64,000 nucleotides of DNA from NCBI RefSeq assembly GCF_017352135.1, contig NZ_CP071454.1, positions 4,241,001-4,305,000 of the forward strand. The letters run 5' to 3'. The position numbers and the translations under genes were made by a program. The stretch's first letter is position 1; every line of letters begins with the position of its first letter. The DNA is from Rhizobium lentis. GTDB taxonomy: Bacteria > Pseudomonadota > Alphaproteobacteria > Rhizobiales > Rhizobiaceae. Under the pieces are notes generated by a model, which saw only the letters and a list, made by a program, of their open reading frames with translations, ran no database searches and was not told the DNA's origin. Below are positions 17,953-29,091 of the stretch, one piece after another.

Positions 17953-19275
17953 GTGAACAGCGGACATCAGCACCGGGTATTTGGCAGGCGGGCGCAGGAG
18001 CATATCCTCATCCTGGCAACCGGCGACAAGGTCCGCCACATGACGATCCGGCCGTGGATGGCCGCCCTCGCCTTCTGCTTCATCGGCGTCTTCTCGATCA
18101 GCTATCTCCTCGCGACCTCCTACCTCGTGCTGCGCGACGACCTGATCGGCGCCACGATGGCGCGCCAGGCCCGCATGCAGCACGACTATGAGGACCGCAT
18201 CGCCGCCCTTCGCGCGCAGGTCGACCGCATCACCTCCCGCCAGCTTCTCGACCAGCAGGTGGTGGAAGACAAGGTCGACAAGCTGATGGAGCAGCAGATG
18301 GCGCTGACCTCTCGCCACGGCAAGCTCGATAATCTGCTCGACAGGGCCGAAAGCTCCGGCCTGACGGAAAAGGACAGCGCCCGGCCCGCGCCGTCGTCGC
18401 CCGTCCACTCCTTTGCGCCGGATATCAAGGGCAAGCGCGCTTCGCTGACCGGAGGCGGCATCGAGGCGATCGAGAAGCAGCTTGCAAGCGGCGCGCCCGC
18501 CGATGCGACGCCCGACAATTCGACGCTTGCCTATGTGCCGGCCGCGGAGACGGTCGGCGATCGCGCCGACCGGATCTTCTCCAAAGTGACGTTGTCCCTG
18601 AAGGATGTCGAGCAGGACCAGCGCAACCGCATCGAGCAATTGACAAATGACGCCGGCCACGCCGCAAACGCCATCGAGAGCGTGCTGACCCGTTTCAAGA
18701 TCCCGGTGCCTGAGGAGGCCGCCGCCAGACAGGAGGACGAGAGCGCCGTCGGCGGGCCCTATCTCGAACCGGAAAGCAACGACGACTTCAACAATTCGCT
18801 GGCTGCTCTCGATGGAGCATTGACCCGGCTCGAAACCGTGCGCAACACTGCTGAATCCCTGCCCTTCCGCAACCCGGCCATCGGCAAGGAAATGACCAGC
18901 CCCTTCGGCAACCGCCGCGACCCTTTCCTCGGCCGGCTGGCGCTGCATTCCGGCATCGACTTCCGCTTTTCGCCGGGCGAAAAAATCCGTCCGGCGGCGC
19001 CGGGCAAGGTTATTTCCGCCGGATGGACCGGGGGTTACGGCAATATGGTCGAGGTCGATCATGGCAATGGCATCTCGACACGCTACGGCCATATGTCCGA
19101 AGTGCTGGTCAAGATCGGCGACACGGTCGACCGCAACGATGTCATCGGTCTTGCCGGCAGCACCGGCCGTTCGACCGGCACGCATCTGCATTATGAAGTG
19201 CGCCAGAACGGCCAGGCGGTCGATCCAGTATATTTCATGAATGCCGGCCTTAAACTCGCCACCTACATCAAGTAA
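17953..19275 (+). CDS. M23 family metallopeptidase
   Basis: Membrane-anchored peptidoglycan endopeptidase-like protein, 440 residues. The order is a cytoplasmic N-terminus, a membrane segment near residues 35-58 (MAALAFCFIGVFSISYLLAT), a coiled coil of about 70 residues (YEDRIAALRAQVDRITSRQ onward), a linker, then a C-terminal M23 domain. Zinc ligands appear as HSGIDF, and HLHYEV near the end. TSPFGNRRDPFLGR opens the peptidase domain. It starts GTG at 17953 after a GGGAG site. It probably trims cross-links during growth or division, or activates amidases if degenerate. Confidence 0.88.
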   Translation: MNSGHQHRVFGRRAQEHILILATGDKVRHMTIRPWMAALAFCFIGVFSISYLLATSYLVLRDDLIGATMARQARMQHDYEDRIAALRAQVDRITSRQLLDQQVVEDKVDKLMEQQMALTSRHGKLDNLLDRAESSGLTEKDSARPAPSSPVHSFAPDIKGKRASLTGGGIEAIEKQLASGAPADATPDNSTLAYVPAAETVGDRADRIFSKVTLSLKDVEQDQRNRIEQLTNDAGHAANAIESVLTRFKIPVPEEAAARQEDESAVGGPYLEPESNDDFNNSLAALDGALTRLETVRNTAESLPFRNPAIGKEMTSPFGNRRDPFLGRLALHSGIDFRFSPGEKIRPAAPGKVISAGWTGGYGNMVEVDHGNGISTRYGHMSEVLVKIGDTVDRNDVIGLAGSTGRSTGTHLHYEVRQNGQAVDPVYFMNAGLKLATYIK

Positions 19276-19432
19276 TACCCGCCCGGTAACCAAAGCTTCA
19301 CTCTGCGCGGGATGCGGCCTCTCTATTTCTTGACTTGCCGGCCATTCGGGGCTATGTCGCGCTGCATTGCGGCATGCAATCCCGCCGACTCGTTCAGAGC
19401 TCGGCCGAACCGGAACGGAAACAGTTTTCCCT

Positions 19433-20932
<1,500 letters not shown>

Positions 20933-20939
20933 CCCTCCG

Positions 20940-21362
20940 ATGGGCAGGCCCGGCATCGATTTTCCGGGCCTCGGCGTCGGCCTGGTGATTCTGCGAGACG
21001 ACAGAATCCTCCTCTACAAACGCGTGAATGCGCCTGAAGCCGGCTATTGGAACATTGTCGGCGGTAAGGTCGATCACATGGAGCCGGCTGAAACGGCCGC
21101 GCGACGCGAGGCCGAAGAGGAAACCGGCCTGACGATCGGCCGGATCGAACGCATCGGCATGACCGAACAGATCATCGACGCCGATCGCCAGCACTGGATT
21201 TCCATCCTCTATCTCGCCCGTGACATCGAGGGCGAGCCGCAATTGACCGAACCCGACAAGCTTTCCGATTTCGGCTGGTTTCCGCTGACCGAATTGCCTA
21301 CGCCGCTGTCTGCCTTCACCAAGGCCGCGATCGCTGCTCTGCCGGCCGGCCAAAGCGCCTAG
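20940..21362 (+). CDS. Nudix hydrolase
   Basis: Cleaves nucleoside diphosphates linked to another moiety; the exact substrate is unknown. The 140-residue protein has the complete Nudix box GGKVDHMEP then AARREAEEETGL (G-x5-E-x7-REUxEExGU) near residues 41-63. The opening GVGLVILRDDRILLYKR resembles MutT/NudG types. It lies seven bases after rhlE and is probably co-transcribed. A RIME-like repeat follows its stop directly. Confidence 0.92.
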   Translation: MGRPGIDFPGLGVGLVILRDDRILLYKRVNAPEAGYWNIVGGKVDHMEPAETAARREAEEETGLTIGRIERIGMTEQIIDADRQHWISILYLARDIEGEPQLTEPDKLSDFGWFPLTELPTPLSAFTKAAIAALPAGQSA

Positions 21363-21439
21363 AGCAATTCCAGCGTCCGGAATTGCGTGAAAACAAAGAG
21401 ATAGAGCATTTCCGTGATTCGAAGAAAAACGGAAATGCA
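21362..21439. repeat. RIME-like rhizobial intergenic repeat
   Basis: Two hairpins in tandem: GCAATTCC/GGAATTGC at 21364-21386 and GCATTTCCGT/ACGGAAATGC at 21406-21438. This two-palindrome form with an AAACAAAGAGAT spacer is the well-known Rhizobium intergenic mosaic element type. It fills the whole gap between the convergent Nudix and TfoX-like genes and touches both stop codons, so it may act as a two-way terminator. Confidence 0.8.
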
Positions 21440-21760
21440 CTAACTGTCGGCTCGCAGCGCCGCCTCGTAGGCCAGCCGCACCCATTTCGCCATCAGGTCG
21501 GGGTCGTCATAGGCCTCGTCGGGGATCGACCAGTAGGGCATCTTCACCGGCTTGCCCTTCTTGCCCTCGTAGGCCCATTGCGTGGCGCCGGCCGCGGCAA
21601 ATTCCGGCGCGCTCGTCTCGTCGGCCTTCAGCAGCATCTCGTCGCGCACTTCGACGGCAACGATACGCCCGAGATGATAGATGCCTTTGCCGCCGAACAT
21701 GCGCTTGATCGTTACGGGGCCGAGCCCCTGAAACATTTCCTCGATCCCGGCATTGTCCAT
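21440..21760 (-). CDS. TfoX N-terminal domain protein
   Basis: A 106-residue single-domain protein of the TfoX/Sxy N-terminal family, with unknown molecular role outside competence regulators. The signature is visible as LGPVTIKRMFGGKGIYHLGR, then DEMLLKADE and PYWSIPDEAYDD. It lacks the C-terminal TfoX domain. It is convergent with the Nudix gene across the RIME repeat, and 31 bases separate its start from the stop of the flavin reductase gene behind it, so the two may form an operon. Confidence 0.88.
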   Translation of the reverse strand: MDNAGIEEMFQGLGPVTIKRMFGGKGIYHLGRIVAVEVRDEMLLKADETSAPEFAAAGATQWAYEGKKGKPVKMPYWSIPDEAYDDPDLMAKWVRLAYEAALRADS

Positions 21761-21791
21761 GCTCTGTTTCCTCGAATGTCCGCCAGCCGGA

Positions 21792-22286
21792 TTACAGCGT
21801 GTGATAATCCCGGTTCAAATAAATAAGCGCCGGATGCTTCTCGCTGAAGCGGACGGCGGCGACTTCGCCGAAGATGACGTTATGCGTCGGCATTTCCTTG
21901 ATGTCGGTCACCCGGCAATCGAAGGCGGCGAGTGCATCGGCAAGGACCGGCGCGCCGGTGACGAGCGTGTCGAACCGGGCACTGGCGAAACGTTCGTCAT
22001 CGGCAAGCGCGGTGCGCCCGGAGAAAGCGTCGGCAACAGCCTGATGATGGGCGCCGAGCGTGTTCAGCACGAAGATACCGCTGCGGAAAAAGATTTCATT
22101 CTTCGCATTGGTATTGTTGAGGCAGATCAGCACCGACGCGGGATTGTCCGAGACCGAGCAGGCGGCGGTGATGGTGACGCCCCGCCGCACACCTTCCATC
22201 ACCGTCGTCACGAGCTGCACATGGCCGGCATAACGGCTCATGGCATCGCGATAAAGGCCGGGGTCGATATGCTGCCTGTTCAACAC
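21792..22286 (-). CDS. Flavin reductase family protein
   Basis: A 164-residue FMN-binding reductase, supplying reduced flavin to a partner monooxygenase (RutF/HpaC-like fold). The conserved core is RGVTITAACSVSDNPASVLICLN, with GIFVLN and HNVIFGEVAAV. The GTG start at 22286 (MLNRQHIDPGLYR) has GGGAG six bases upstream; the frame is open much further upstream, but that part lies antisense to the ABC binding-protein gene. No monooxygenase gene is adjacent, so its partner is unknown. Confidence 0.85.
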   Translation of the reverse strand: MLNRQHIDPGLYRDAMSRYAGHVQLVTTVMEGVRRGVTITAACSVSDNPASVLICLNNTNAKNEIFFRSGIFVLNTLGAHHQAVADAFSGRTALADDERFASARFDTLVTGAPVLADALAAFDCRVTDIKEMPTHNVIFGEVAAVRFSEKHPALIYLNRDYHTL

Positions 22287-22466
22287 TTGCTTCTCCCGTC
22301 CGCTTCTCTGCCTGGATCGTCTTGTTACCGCGCCAATATGGCGAGCATCGGTTACCTTTTCTACAATAGGAGCGGTGAAAAGCACTGTGTTGCGTTTGTT
22401 TTTCTTTGACGATCGTGGCCTTGCGGATAAAAGGGCATGGACGATGGCTAGGGATCTCCGCCTTTC

Positions 22467-23567
22467 ATGATCAACCTGCGTGGCATAGCAGCCTGCCTGA
22501 CGCTGCTGGTAGCGGCGGCGCAAGGCCATGCTGCCGGCGTGACGATCGGCGTCGTGGCTCCCCAGAACGGCCCGCTCGCCCTGCTCGGCGCCCAGATTGC
22601 CGCCGGCGCCGGTTTCGAAATCCGGCAGTCGGGAAACACCCTCGTCGCCATCAACGAGACTTGCGAGGACAATAGCGGCGCGGCGGTCGCCGACGCGCTT
22701 GTCAATGCCAAGGTCCAGATTGCCGTCGGCTTTCTCTGCAGTGAGACGCTGGAAGGCGCGCTGCCGAAGCTGAAGGATGCCGGCATTCCCGCGATCACTG
22801 TCTCGGTGCGCGCCCGCATCCTGATGGAGGATGCGCTGAAAAATGGCTGGCCGCTCTTCCGTTTGGCGCCCGCCGACGGCACTGAGGCGGCAAAGATCAT
22901 CGAAGTGATCCTGAAAGATTGGGCCGCCGATCCGATCGCCCTGATCGAGGATGGCACCATTCATGGCCGCGAACTGACGGAAGCGGTGCGCAACGCCCTG
23001 GAGCAGAACGGCCTGAAGCCGGTTTTCAACGACACTTATCGTCCGGGGCAGGAGCAGCAGATCGCCCTCGTGCGTCGGCTGAAACGGGCCGGCGCCACCA
23101 GGGTCTTCGTTGGCGGCGATCGCAACGATATCGCGGTGATCGCCCGCGACGCCAGGACGGAGAACATTCCGCTGTCGATCCTCGGCGGCGACGCCCTGCG
23201 CGCCGCCAACCAGCCGCTGCCGCTTACGCCCGGCGTGCGCGCCGTCGCTTTGCCCGAATATGCCCTTCTGCCGGAGGGTGCAGCCGCGGCCGACGCACTG
23301 CGCGCCAAAGGCACCGAGCCTGAAGGTTATGTCCTGCCATCGCTGGCGGCGGCCCTGATTGCCGGTCAGGCGGGCGAAGCCGCCGCCGCGGCCGGCAAAC
23401 CGCTGCCGGAGGCGCTTGTCGGCACGACGTTCCAGACGCCGGTCGGCCCCGTCACCTTCACGGGCGCGCACGAGCTTTCGCAAAACCCCTACCGCCTGCT
23501 CGAGTGGCGGGGCAATGGCTTTTTCCACCTGCCGCACCAACGCAATAAGCGGTGCCGCAAGCCTTGA
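22467..23567 (+). CDS. ABC transporter substrate-binding protein, branched-chain amino acid type
   Basis: Periplasmic binding protein of the Peripla_BP_6 (LivK-like) fold, 366 residues. It has a signal peptide (MINLRGIAACLTLLVAAAQGHAA), then TIGVVAPQNGPLALLG, the family opening. EDNSGAAVADALVN and DGTIHGRELTEAV follow the usual strand order. No permease or ATPase genes adjoin it, so it either serves a distant transporter or acts as an orphan sensor-like binding protein. The ligand is unknown. rpe follows 45 bases later. Confidence 0.82.
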   Translation: MINLRGIAACLTLLVAAAQGHAAGVTIGVVAPQNGPLALLGAQIAAGAGFEIRQSGNTLVAINETCEDNSGAAVADALVNAKVQIAVGFLCSETLEGALPKLKDAGIPAITVSVRARILMEDALKNGWPLFRLAPADGTEAAKIIEVILKDWAADPIALIEDGTIHGRELTEAVRNALEQNGLKPVFNDTYRPGQEQQIALVRRLKRAGATRVFVGGDRNDIAVIARDARTENIPLSILGGDALRAANQPLPLTPGVRAVALPEYALLPEGAAAADALRAKGTEPEGYVLPSLAAALIAGQAGEAAAAAGKPLPEALVGTTFQTPVGPVTFTGAHELSQNPYRLLEWRGNGFFHLPHQRNKRCRKP

Positions 23568-23612
23568 ATTCGGGCGCCGCGGTCCTGGCGCCTTCTACGG
23601 AGTGAGAACCTG

Positions 23613-24290
23613 ATGACGCTGCCCATTCGCATTGCCCCTTCGATCCTCGCGGCGGATTTCGCCCGGCTCGGCGAGGAGGTGCGTAACGTCACGGCCGCCG
23701 GCGCCGACTGGATCCATCTCGATGTGATGGACGGGCATTTCGTGCCGAATATCTCCTTCGGCCCCGATGTCATCAAATCCTTGCGCGCCTATACAGAAGC
23801 CACCTTCGATTGCCATCTGATGATCTCGCCGGTCGACGATTATCTCGAGGCCTTCGCCAAGGCCGGCTGCGATCGCATCACCGTCCATGCCGAAGCCGGA
23901 CCGCATCTGCACCGCTCGCTGCAGACCATCCGCAACCTCGGCAAGAAGGTCGGCGTGACCCTCAACCCGGCGACACCGCTCAGCGCGATCGAAAACGTGC
24001 TCGACGACGTCGACCTCATTCTGATCATGTCGGTCAATCCCGGCTTCGGCGGGCAGAAGTTCATCCCGGCCATGGCGGCGAAGATCGCGGCTGCAAAATC
24101 ACTGATCGGTGACCGGCCGATCGAACTCGAGGTCGACGGCGGCGTCACGGTGGAGACGGCGCCTGATATCGCGCGCGCCGGCGGTAACGTGCTGGTCGCC
24201 GGCTCGGCAATTTTCAAGGGTGGCACGATCGATAGCTACCGCAAGACCGTCGCCGATCTGCGTCAGGCAGCCGAGGGGGCACGCACATGA
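23613..24290 (+). CDS. rpe: Ribulose-phosphate 3-epimerase
   Basis: Interconverts ribulose-5-phosphate and xylulose-5-phosphate in the pentose phosphate pathway and Calvin cycle. The 225-residue TIM barrel has all signatures: [30 protein letters not shown] with metal His/Asp, [18 protein letters not shown] and EVDGGV. An ATGA overlap with the next gene (24287) indicates coupled translation. It is chromosomal and separate from any cbb genes, so it is probably the housekeeping copy. Confidence 0.95.
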   Translation: MTLPIRIAPSILAADFARLGEEVRNVTAAGADWIHLDVMDGHFVPNISFGPDVIKSLRAYTEATFDCHLMISPVDDYLEAFAKAGCDRITVHAEAGPHLHRSLQTIRNLGKKVGVTLNPATPLSAIENVLDDVDLILIMSVNPGFGGQKFIPAMAAKIAAAKSLIGDRPIELEVDGGVTVETAPDIARAGGNVLVAGSAIFKGGTIDSYRKTVADLRQAAEGART

Positions 24291-25012
24291 AACAGAGGCT
24301 CATCATCGGCGGCATGTTTGCTGCCGCAGTTGCCGGCCTGCCGGGCATATCACTGGCCGGCGACATCGCCAGCATCCAGCCCATCGGCTTTTCCGCCGAC
24401 GGAAAGGTCTTTGCCTTCCAGGAATTCGGCATCAAGGAGAGTGACAAAGCTCCCTATTCCGAGACCTACTTCATCGATACCGACAGCGGCCAGTATCTCG
24501 AGGGCACGCCTTTCCGCACCGAACTGACTGACAAGGATGCCAATCTTTCCAAGGCGCGTCGACAGAACCTGACGGCGGCGCGCAGCCAGATGGACAAATA
24601 CGATCTCCTGACCAATCCCGGCCTCATTGCCGCCTTCAACCCGCCGACTGAACTCGGTTCTCCCACGAAGACGCTCCGCTACACCACGCTTGCGGCCGAC
24701 GGTCCGCCGAAGGCCCCCTACACGCTTTCGCTCGGCGAACTGCCGGTGTCGACGCCAAAGGAGTGCACCGCAGTCGACAAGCGCGTCATCGGCTTCTCCC
24801 TGCAGGTGATCGAGAAGGAAGGCGCTCCAAACCGCCAGGCGGCGCGGCAGGCAACCGCTGTTCCGGCGGAACGGACGTGCTCCGTCGAATACAGGATCGG
24901 CGGCGCGGTGGTCTATCAGCCGGAAGCCGGAAACCAGGTTCACATCGCCCTCGTCCTTGCCTTCGATGCTGAGAGGAACGGACGCTGGATTGCCGTTCCG
25001 GTCCATCCCTGA
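24287..25012 (+). CDS. DUF2259 secreted protein
   Basis: Predicted exported protein of 241 residues in the DUF2259 (COG5497) family, function unknown. A signal peptide is clear ([20 protein letters not shown], then ISLAGD). The mature part begins [22 protein letters not shown], a WD40/beta-propeller-like strand also found in other members. Two Cys (in KECTAVDKR and ERTCSVEYR) could form a disulfide in the periplasm. It overlaps rpe by four bases, and the next gene begins two bases after its stop, giving a rpe-DUF2259-membrane protein operon. Confidence 0.75.
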   Translation: MKQRLIIGGMFAAAVAGLPGISLAGDIASIQPIGFSADGKVFAFQEFGIKESDKAPYSETYFIDTDSGQYLEGTPFRTELTDKDANLSKARRQNLTAARSQMDKYDLLTNPGLIAAFNPPTELGSPTKTLRYTTLAADGPPKAPYTLSLGELPVSTPKECTAVDKRVIGFSLQVIEKEGAPNRQAARQATAVPAERTCSVEYRIGGAVVYQPEAGNQVHIALVLAFDAERNGRWIAVPVHP

Positions 25013-25014
25013 GA

Positions 25015-25500
25015 ATGGAGCGCTTTCGGGCGGCAAAGCCGCCCCACCCTGATCTGATTGCCGGCGCCCTCGCCTGGGGCGTACAGATGCTTGTCTCCGC
25101 CATGCTCGGCCTTTACCTCCGCAATGGGCTGGAGACGAGCCGCCTTGCCGAGGTCGCCGCACTCTATTTCCTCGGCGGCCTGCTCTCATGGCCATTCGCC
25201 TTGCCGGTCGCTCGCTTCCTCGCTTTCAACAGGCCGCCGGAAGCCCGGTTCGCGGCCTTCTTCGTGACGCTGACGCTCGCGACGATCCTGATAACCGCCT
25301 TTCTCTTTGCGATGGAATACCGGATCTTCTATTCGCGCTGGCACGCGCCCTTCGGCAGCCTCGCCTGGGCTTTCCAATTCGTCTTCACCAGCATCAGCGC
25401 CGTCTACCAGTTTCTGGTGATCGGTCTCCGCCTCTTCCTGCCGCTCGGCCTCGTCTGCCTTGTCGTTAGCAGCTATCATCTTGCCAAACGCATGCGTTGA
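25015..25500 (+). CDS. Four-helix inner membrane protein, unknown function
   Basis: A 161-residue hydrophobic protein that I do not recognise. About four membrane segments are visible: LIAGALAWGVQMLVSAMLGL, VAALYFLGGLLSWPFALPV, FFVTLTLATILITAFLFAM and a last one ending FLPLGLVCLVVSSY. It is tightly linked to the DUF2259 gene, so the two may work together in the envelope. No catalytic motif is seen. Confidence 0.7.
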   Translation: MERFRAAKPPHPDLIAGALAWGVQMLVSAMLGLYLRNGLETSRLAEVAALYFLGGLLSWPFALPVARFLAFNRPPEARFAAFFVTLTLATILITAFLFAMEYRIFYSRWHAPFGSLAWAFQFVFTSISAVYQFLVIGLRLFLPLGLVCLVVSSYHLAKRMR

Positions 25501-25570
25501 GATTGCCGCCAGTCTTTGCTACACGGGCGCTAACCTCGATGACTCCTCTTTGAAGTGAAGGCAGCCGCCC

Positions 25571-26878
25571 ATGATCCCGCGTTATTCCCGGCCCGAAATG
25601 GTCGCCATCTGGTCTCCCGAAACCAAGTTCCGCATCTGGTTCGAGATCGAGGCGCATGCCTGCGACGCGCTGGCCGAATTGGGCGTGATCCCGAAATCGG
25701 CGGCACGGACGATCTGGGAGAAAGGCGGCGCCGCCACCTTCGACGTCGCCCGCATCGACGAGATCGAAGCCGTCACCAAACATGACGTCATCGCCTTCCT
25801 GACCCATCTCGCCGAGATCGTCGGCCCGGATGCGCGCTTCGTCCACCAGGGCATGACCTCGTCAGACGTGCTCGACACCTGCTTCAACGTTCAGCTGGTG
25901 CGCGCCACCGATATTCTCATCGCCGATGTCGACCGGCTGCTTCAGGCTCTGAAAACCCGCGCCTTCGAACATAAGGACACCGTCACCATCGGCCGCTCGC
26001 ACGGCATCCATGCCGAGCCCACCACCTTCGGCGTCAAGCTGGCGCTTGCCTATGCCGAATTCGAGCGCTGCCGCCAGCGCCTGGTCGCCGCCCGCGAGGA
26101 AGTCGCGACCTGTGCCATCTCCGGCGCTGTCGGCACCTTCGCCAATATCGATCCGCGCGTCGAGGAACATGTCGCCGCAGCGCTCGGCCTGAAGGCCGAG
26201 CCGGTCTCGACCCAGGTCATCCCGCGCGACCGCCACGCCATGTATTTCGCCACCCTCGGCGTCGTCGCCTCGTCGATCGAACGGCTCGCAACCGAGATCC
26301 GCCACCTGCAGCGCACCGAAGTCCTCGAAGCGGAAGAATACTTCTCCCCCGGCCAGAAGGGCTCTTCGGCCATGCCGCACAAGCGCAACCCGGTGCTGAC
26401 CGAAAACCTGACCGGCCTTGCCCGCATGGTCCGCTCCTACGCCATGCCGGCCATGGAAAACGTCGCCCTCTGGCACGAGCGCGATATCTCCCACTCCTCG
26501 GTCGAACGGATGATCGGCCCGGATGCCACGGTGACGCTCGATTTCGCCCTCTCGCGCCTCGCCGGCGTGGTCGAAAAGCTGCTGGTCTATCCCGAGAACA
26601 TGGAAAAGAACCTCAACAAATTCCGCGGCCTCGTCCACTCCCAGCGCGTCCTCCTGGCACTGACCCAGGCCGGCACCTCCCGCGAAGACGCTTACCGCCT
26701 GGTGCAGCGCAACGCCATGAAGGTGTGGGAACAGGGCAAGGATTTTCTGGAAGAGCTGCTCGCCGATTCAGAGGTGCGCGCGGCGCTTTCGGAAGAAGAT
26801 ATTCGCGAGAAGTTCGATCTTGGGTATCACACAAAGCATGTCGATACGATTTTTCGGCGGGTGTTTGGCGAGGCCTGA
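25571..26878 (+). CDS. purB: Adenylosuccinate lyase
   Basis: Purine enzyme catalysing two beta-eliminations, SAICAR to AICAR and adenylosuccinate to AMP. The 435-residue protein has the fumarase/ASL signature SSAMPHKRNP, HQGMTSSDVLDT with a catalytic His nearby in GRSHGIHAEP, and opens MIPRYSRPEMVAIW, the usual start. It lies apart from the other pur genes of the window at 31735-39352, as is common. The start is the ATG at 25571. Confidence 0.97.
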   Translation: MIPRYSRPEMVAIWSPETKFRIWFEIEAHACDALAELGVIPKSAARTIWEKGGAATFDVARIDEIEAVTKHDVIAFLTHLAEIVGPDARFVHQGMTSSDVLDTCFNVQLVRATDILIADVDRLLQALKTRAFEHKDTVTIGRSHGIHAEPTTFGVKLALAYAEFERCRQRLVAAREEVATCAISGAVGTFANIDPRVEEHVAAALGLKAEPVSTQVIPRDRHAMYFATLGVVASSIERLATEIRHLQRTEVLEAEEYFSPGQKGSSAMPHKRNPVLTENLTGLARMVRSYAMPAMENVALWHERDISHSSVERMIGPDATVTLDFALSRLAGVVEKLLVYPENMEKNLNKFRGLVHSQRVLLALTQAGTSREDAYRLVQRNAMKVWEQGKDFLEELLADSEVRAALSEEDIREKFDLGYHTKHVDTIFRRVFGEA

Positions 26879-26970
26879 GCGCGGATCTGCCAGCAGAGAC
26901 GGCACATTTCAAAACTCAGCTCGCAGAGTTCAGCTCCGAAGCGATGCAGGAAAGGTAAGCTGTCACTTGC

Positions 26971-27429
26971 CTATCTCTGCTTCGCCGGCTTGCCTGATAC
27001 GCGTCGCTTGCGCCCCTCCGCCTTTTTCGGCGCCTCGGTTTTCTCTGCCTCCGACGTGCTGCACGCCTCCGTGTCAGCCCGTCCCTTGGCGGCTTTGGCC
27101 ACCAACTGATCGAGATGCTTCAACTCATCCTCGTCGAGATTTTCGATGCCGATGAAGCGGTTCTCCGCATGGCTTGTCAGGATGATTTCGTTGAGCTTGG
27201 CCTGGATCGCCCGCGTGTCGCGCGTCTGGGCGTTCTGCAGCACGAAAACCATCAGGAAGGTGATGATCGTCGTGCCGGTATTGATGATCAGCTGCCAGGT
27301 TTCTGAATAGTCGAAGAAGGGGCCGAGCATGGCCCAGATGATGACGACGGTCAGCGCCAGGATGAAGACGGCGGGTTTGCCCGCCCATTCCGATGTCTTG
27401 CTAGCGAAGCGGGCGAACAGATGCTTCAT
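26971..27429 (-). CDS. Low-affinity iron permease family protein
   Basis: Small inner-membrane protein (152 residues) of the low-affinity iron permease family PF04120. It has two membrane helices (PAVFILALTVVIIWAMLGPF and IINTGTTIITFLMVFVLQ), then the conserved NAQTRDTRAIQAKLNEII and the acidic ENLDEDELKHLDQL. The C-terminus is a basic tail (KKAEGRKRRVSGK). The ATG at 27429 has GAGG upstream; a longer frame to 27513 lacks similarity. Iron transport is only a family label; bacterial members are largely uncharacterised. No iron box was seen upstream. Confidence 0.78.
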   Translation of the reverse strand: MKHLFARFASKTSEWAGKPAVFILALTVVIIWAMLGPFFDYSETWQLIINTGTTIITFLMVFVLQNAQTRDTRAIQAKLNEIILTSHAENRFIGIENLDEDELKHLDQLVAKAAKGRADTEACSTSEAEKTEAPKKAEGRKRRVSGKPAKQR

Positions 27430-27555
27430 CGTTACCTCTGGAAATACTCCCGCGAATCCGGTGCTGAATAACGCCGGGAGAGGTCTTGAGGTTCCGGAAC
27501 CCAGGCAGCGCAATTGCGGGGATCGCGACGGTTCACGATCCCCGGAAAGCTGCGA

Positions 27556-28359
27556 TCAGACGGCTTCCCGCGCAACCAGCTTGCGGTAGAGATGCCAGGT
27601 CGCATGGCCGAGGATCGGGATGACGAGTGCAAGACCGGCAAACACCGGGATCGTGCCGATGACGAGGAGGGCCGCAACGATCAGGCCCCAAAGCAGCACC
27701 GGCACCGGATTGATGACCGTCGCACGGATCGAGGTCACGACGGCGGCAACCGCCCCGACGTCGCGGTCGAGCAGGAACGGAAAGGTGATGACCGAAATCG
27801 CCAGCACGACGAGCGCGAAGCCGAAGCCGATGAGGTTGCCCCAGATGATCAGCTGCAGGCCTTGGGCCGTGCCGAAGACCTGACGGGTGAAGTCCGTCAT
27901 GGTGCGCGGAAACACTTCGCCGAGAAGATTGGTGTAAAGCGTCTGCGCCGTCACCAGCCAAACGACGAAAAGGGCAAACAGCATCAGTCCAACCGCGACG
28001 ATCGACGGCAGCGCCGGCGAATGGCGTACCTCGAGCGCGTGCTTCCATGACGTATCGAGGCCTTCCTCGCGCCGGCGACTGATCTCATAAAGACCGATCG
28101 CCGCAATCGGGCCGATCAGCACGAAACCGGACATCAGCGGGAAGACCATCGGCAGAAGGTTGGCGCCGGAAGTCCACAGCGTCAGGAAGATGCCGGCGAT
28201 CGGATACATCAAGCACAGGAACACATAATGGGAAGGCTTCTCCTTGAAATCGTCGAACCCGCGCTTCAGTGCGTCGAAGACGTCGGCGATACTGATGCGA
28301 TTGACGACGGGACGCGCGAAGCTTTCACTGGCACCCGTCATGACATGAAATGCCGCCAT
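27556..28359 (-). CDS. DUF2189 integral membrane protein
   Basis: A 267-residue inner-membrane protein with about six segments, of the DUF2189 family, function unknown. VNRISIADVFDALKRGFDDF is the conserved N-terminal cytosolic part, followed by FLTLWTSGANLLPMVFPLMSGF and further helices, with LGHATWHLYRKLV at the C-terminus. The ATG at 28359 follows GGAGGAG; upstream in-frame Met codons lack this. It diverges from the RBBP9-like hydrolase gene. Confidence 0.8.
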   Translation of the reverse strand: MAAFHVMTGASESFARPVVNRISIADVFDALKRGFDDFKEKPSHYVFLCLMYPIAGIFLTLWTSGANLLPMVFPLMSGFVLIGPIAAIGLYEISRRREEGLDTSWKHALEVRHSPALPSIVAVGLMLFALFVVWLVTAQTLYTNLLGEVFPRTMTDFTRQVFGTAQGLQLIIWGNLIGFGFALVVLAISVITFPFLLDRDVGAVAAVVTSIRATVINPVPVLLWGLIVAALLVIGTIPVFAGLALVIPILGHATWHLYRKLVAREAV

Positions 28360-28536
28360 GGCTTTCTCCTCCTCAGCCGAGACCTGATCGGCGGCGGACA
28401 TGCATCGGCGGGTAAGCCGATACGAAATCCGCAACCGGCACTGGAGCAATATAACAAGTTTCAAAGCCCGTGTCGCTCTCTCCCTTGCCATCCCCCTCTT
28501 GACATCTCGGCCAAGCTTTCTCACATCGGCGGCACT

Positions 28537-29091
28537 ATGAAAGCCTCAGACGCAGATATTCTCATCATCCCCGGCTATACCAATTCCGGCCCCGGCCATT
28601 GGCAGAGCCGTTGGGAGGCAAAGCTCAGCACGGCGCGGCGGGTCGAACAGGCCGAATGGACAAAACCCGTTCGCGAGGACTGGATCGCCCGCATCGCCGA
28701 GGAGGTGAACGCCTCGACCCGCCCTGTCGTCCTCGTCGCCCATTCGCTCGGTGTACCCGCGGCAATCCATGCCATTCCGCATTTCCGCAAGCGGGTGGCA
28801 GGCGCTTTCCTCGTTGCTCCGCCCGATGTCGCCAATCCGGACATTCGCCCGAAGCACCTGATGACCTTCGGGCCCTATCCACGCGATCCGCTGCCCTTCC
28901 CCTCGATCACCGTGGCCAGCCGCAACGATCCGTTCGGCAGCTACGACCATGCCGACGAGATCGCCAGCAGCTGGGGATCCTTCCTCGTCGATGCAGGCGA
29001 AGCGGGGCACATCAATGGTGATTCCGGACACGGCCCCTGGCCCGAAGGAACGATGGTCTTCGCCCAGTTCCTCAGCCGCCTCGCTCCCTGA
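28537..29091 (+). CDS. RBBP9/YdeN-type serine hydrolase
   Basis: Small alpha/beta hydrolase of 184 residues. ILIIPGYTNSGPGHWQSRWE opens the family, the nucleophile elbow is VAHSLGVPAA (GxSxG variant HSLG), the acid lies in SRNDPFGSYDHA, and the catalytic His in DAGEAGHINGDSGHGPWPEG. The substrate is unknown. The ATG at 28537 has only a weak ribosome site. Between it and the next gene there is a perfect 7-bp hairpin GTCTTTC/GAAAGAC at 29136-29155. Confidence 0.85.
   Translation: MKASDADILIIPGYTNSGPGHWQSRWEAKLSTARRVEQAEWTKPVREDWIARIAEEVNASTRPVVLVAHSLGVPAAIHAIPHFRKRVAGAFLVAPPDVANPDIRPKHLMTFGPYPRDPLPFPSITVASRNDPFGSYDHADEIASSWGSFLVDAGEAGHINGDSGHGPWPEGTMVFAQFLSRLAP

Noticed and set aside
22287..23540. 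Upstream extension of the flavin reductase frame
   Set aside because: It lies antisense to the ABC binding protein, and the flavin-reductase fold begins only at the GTG at 22286.
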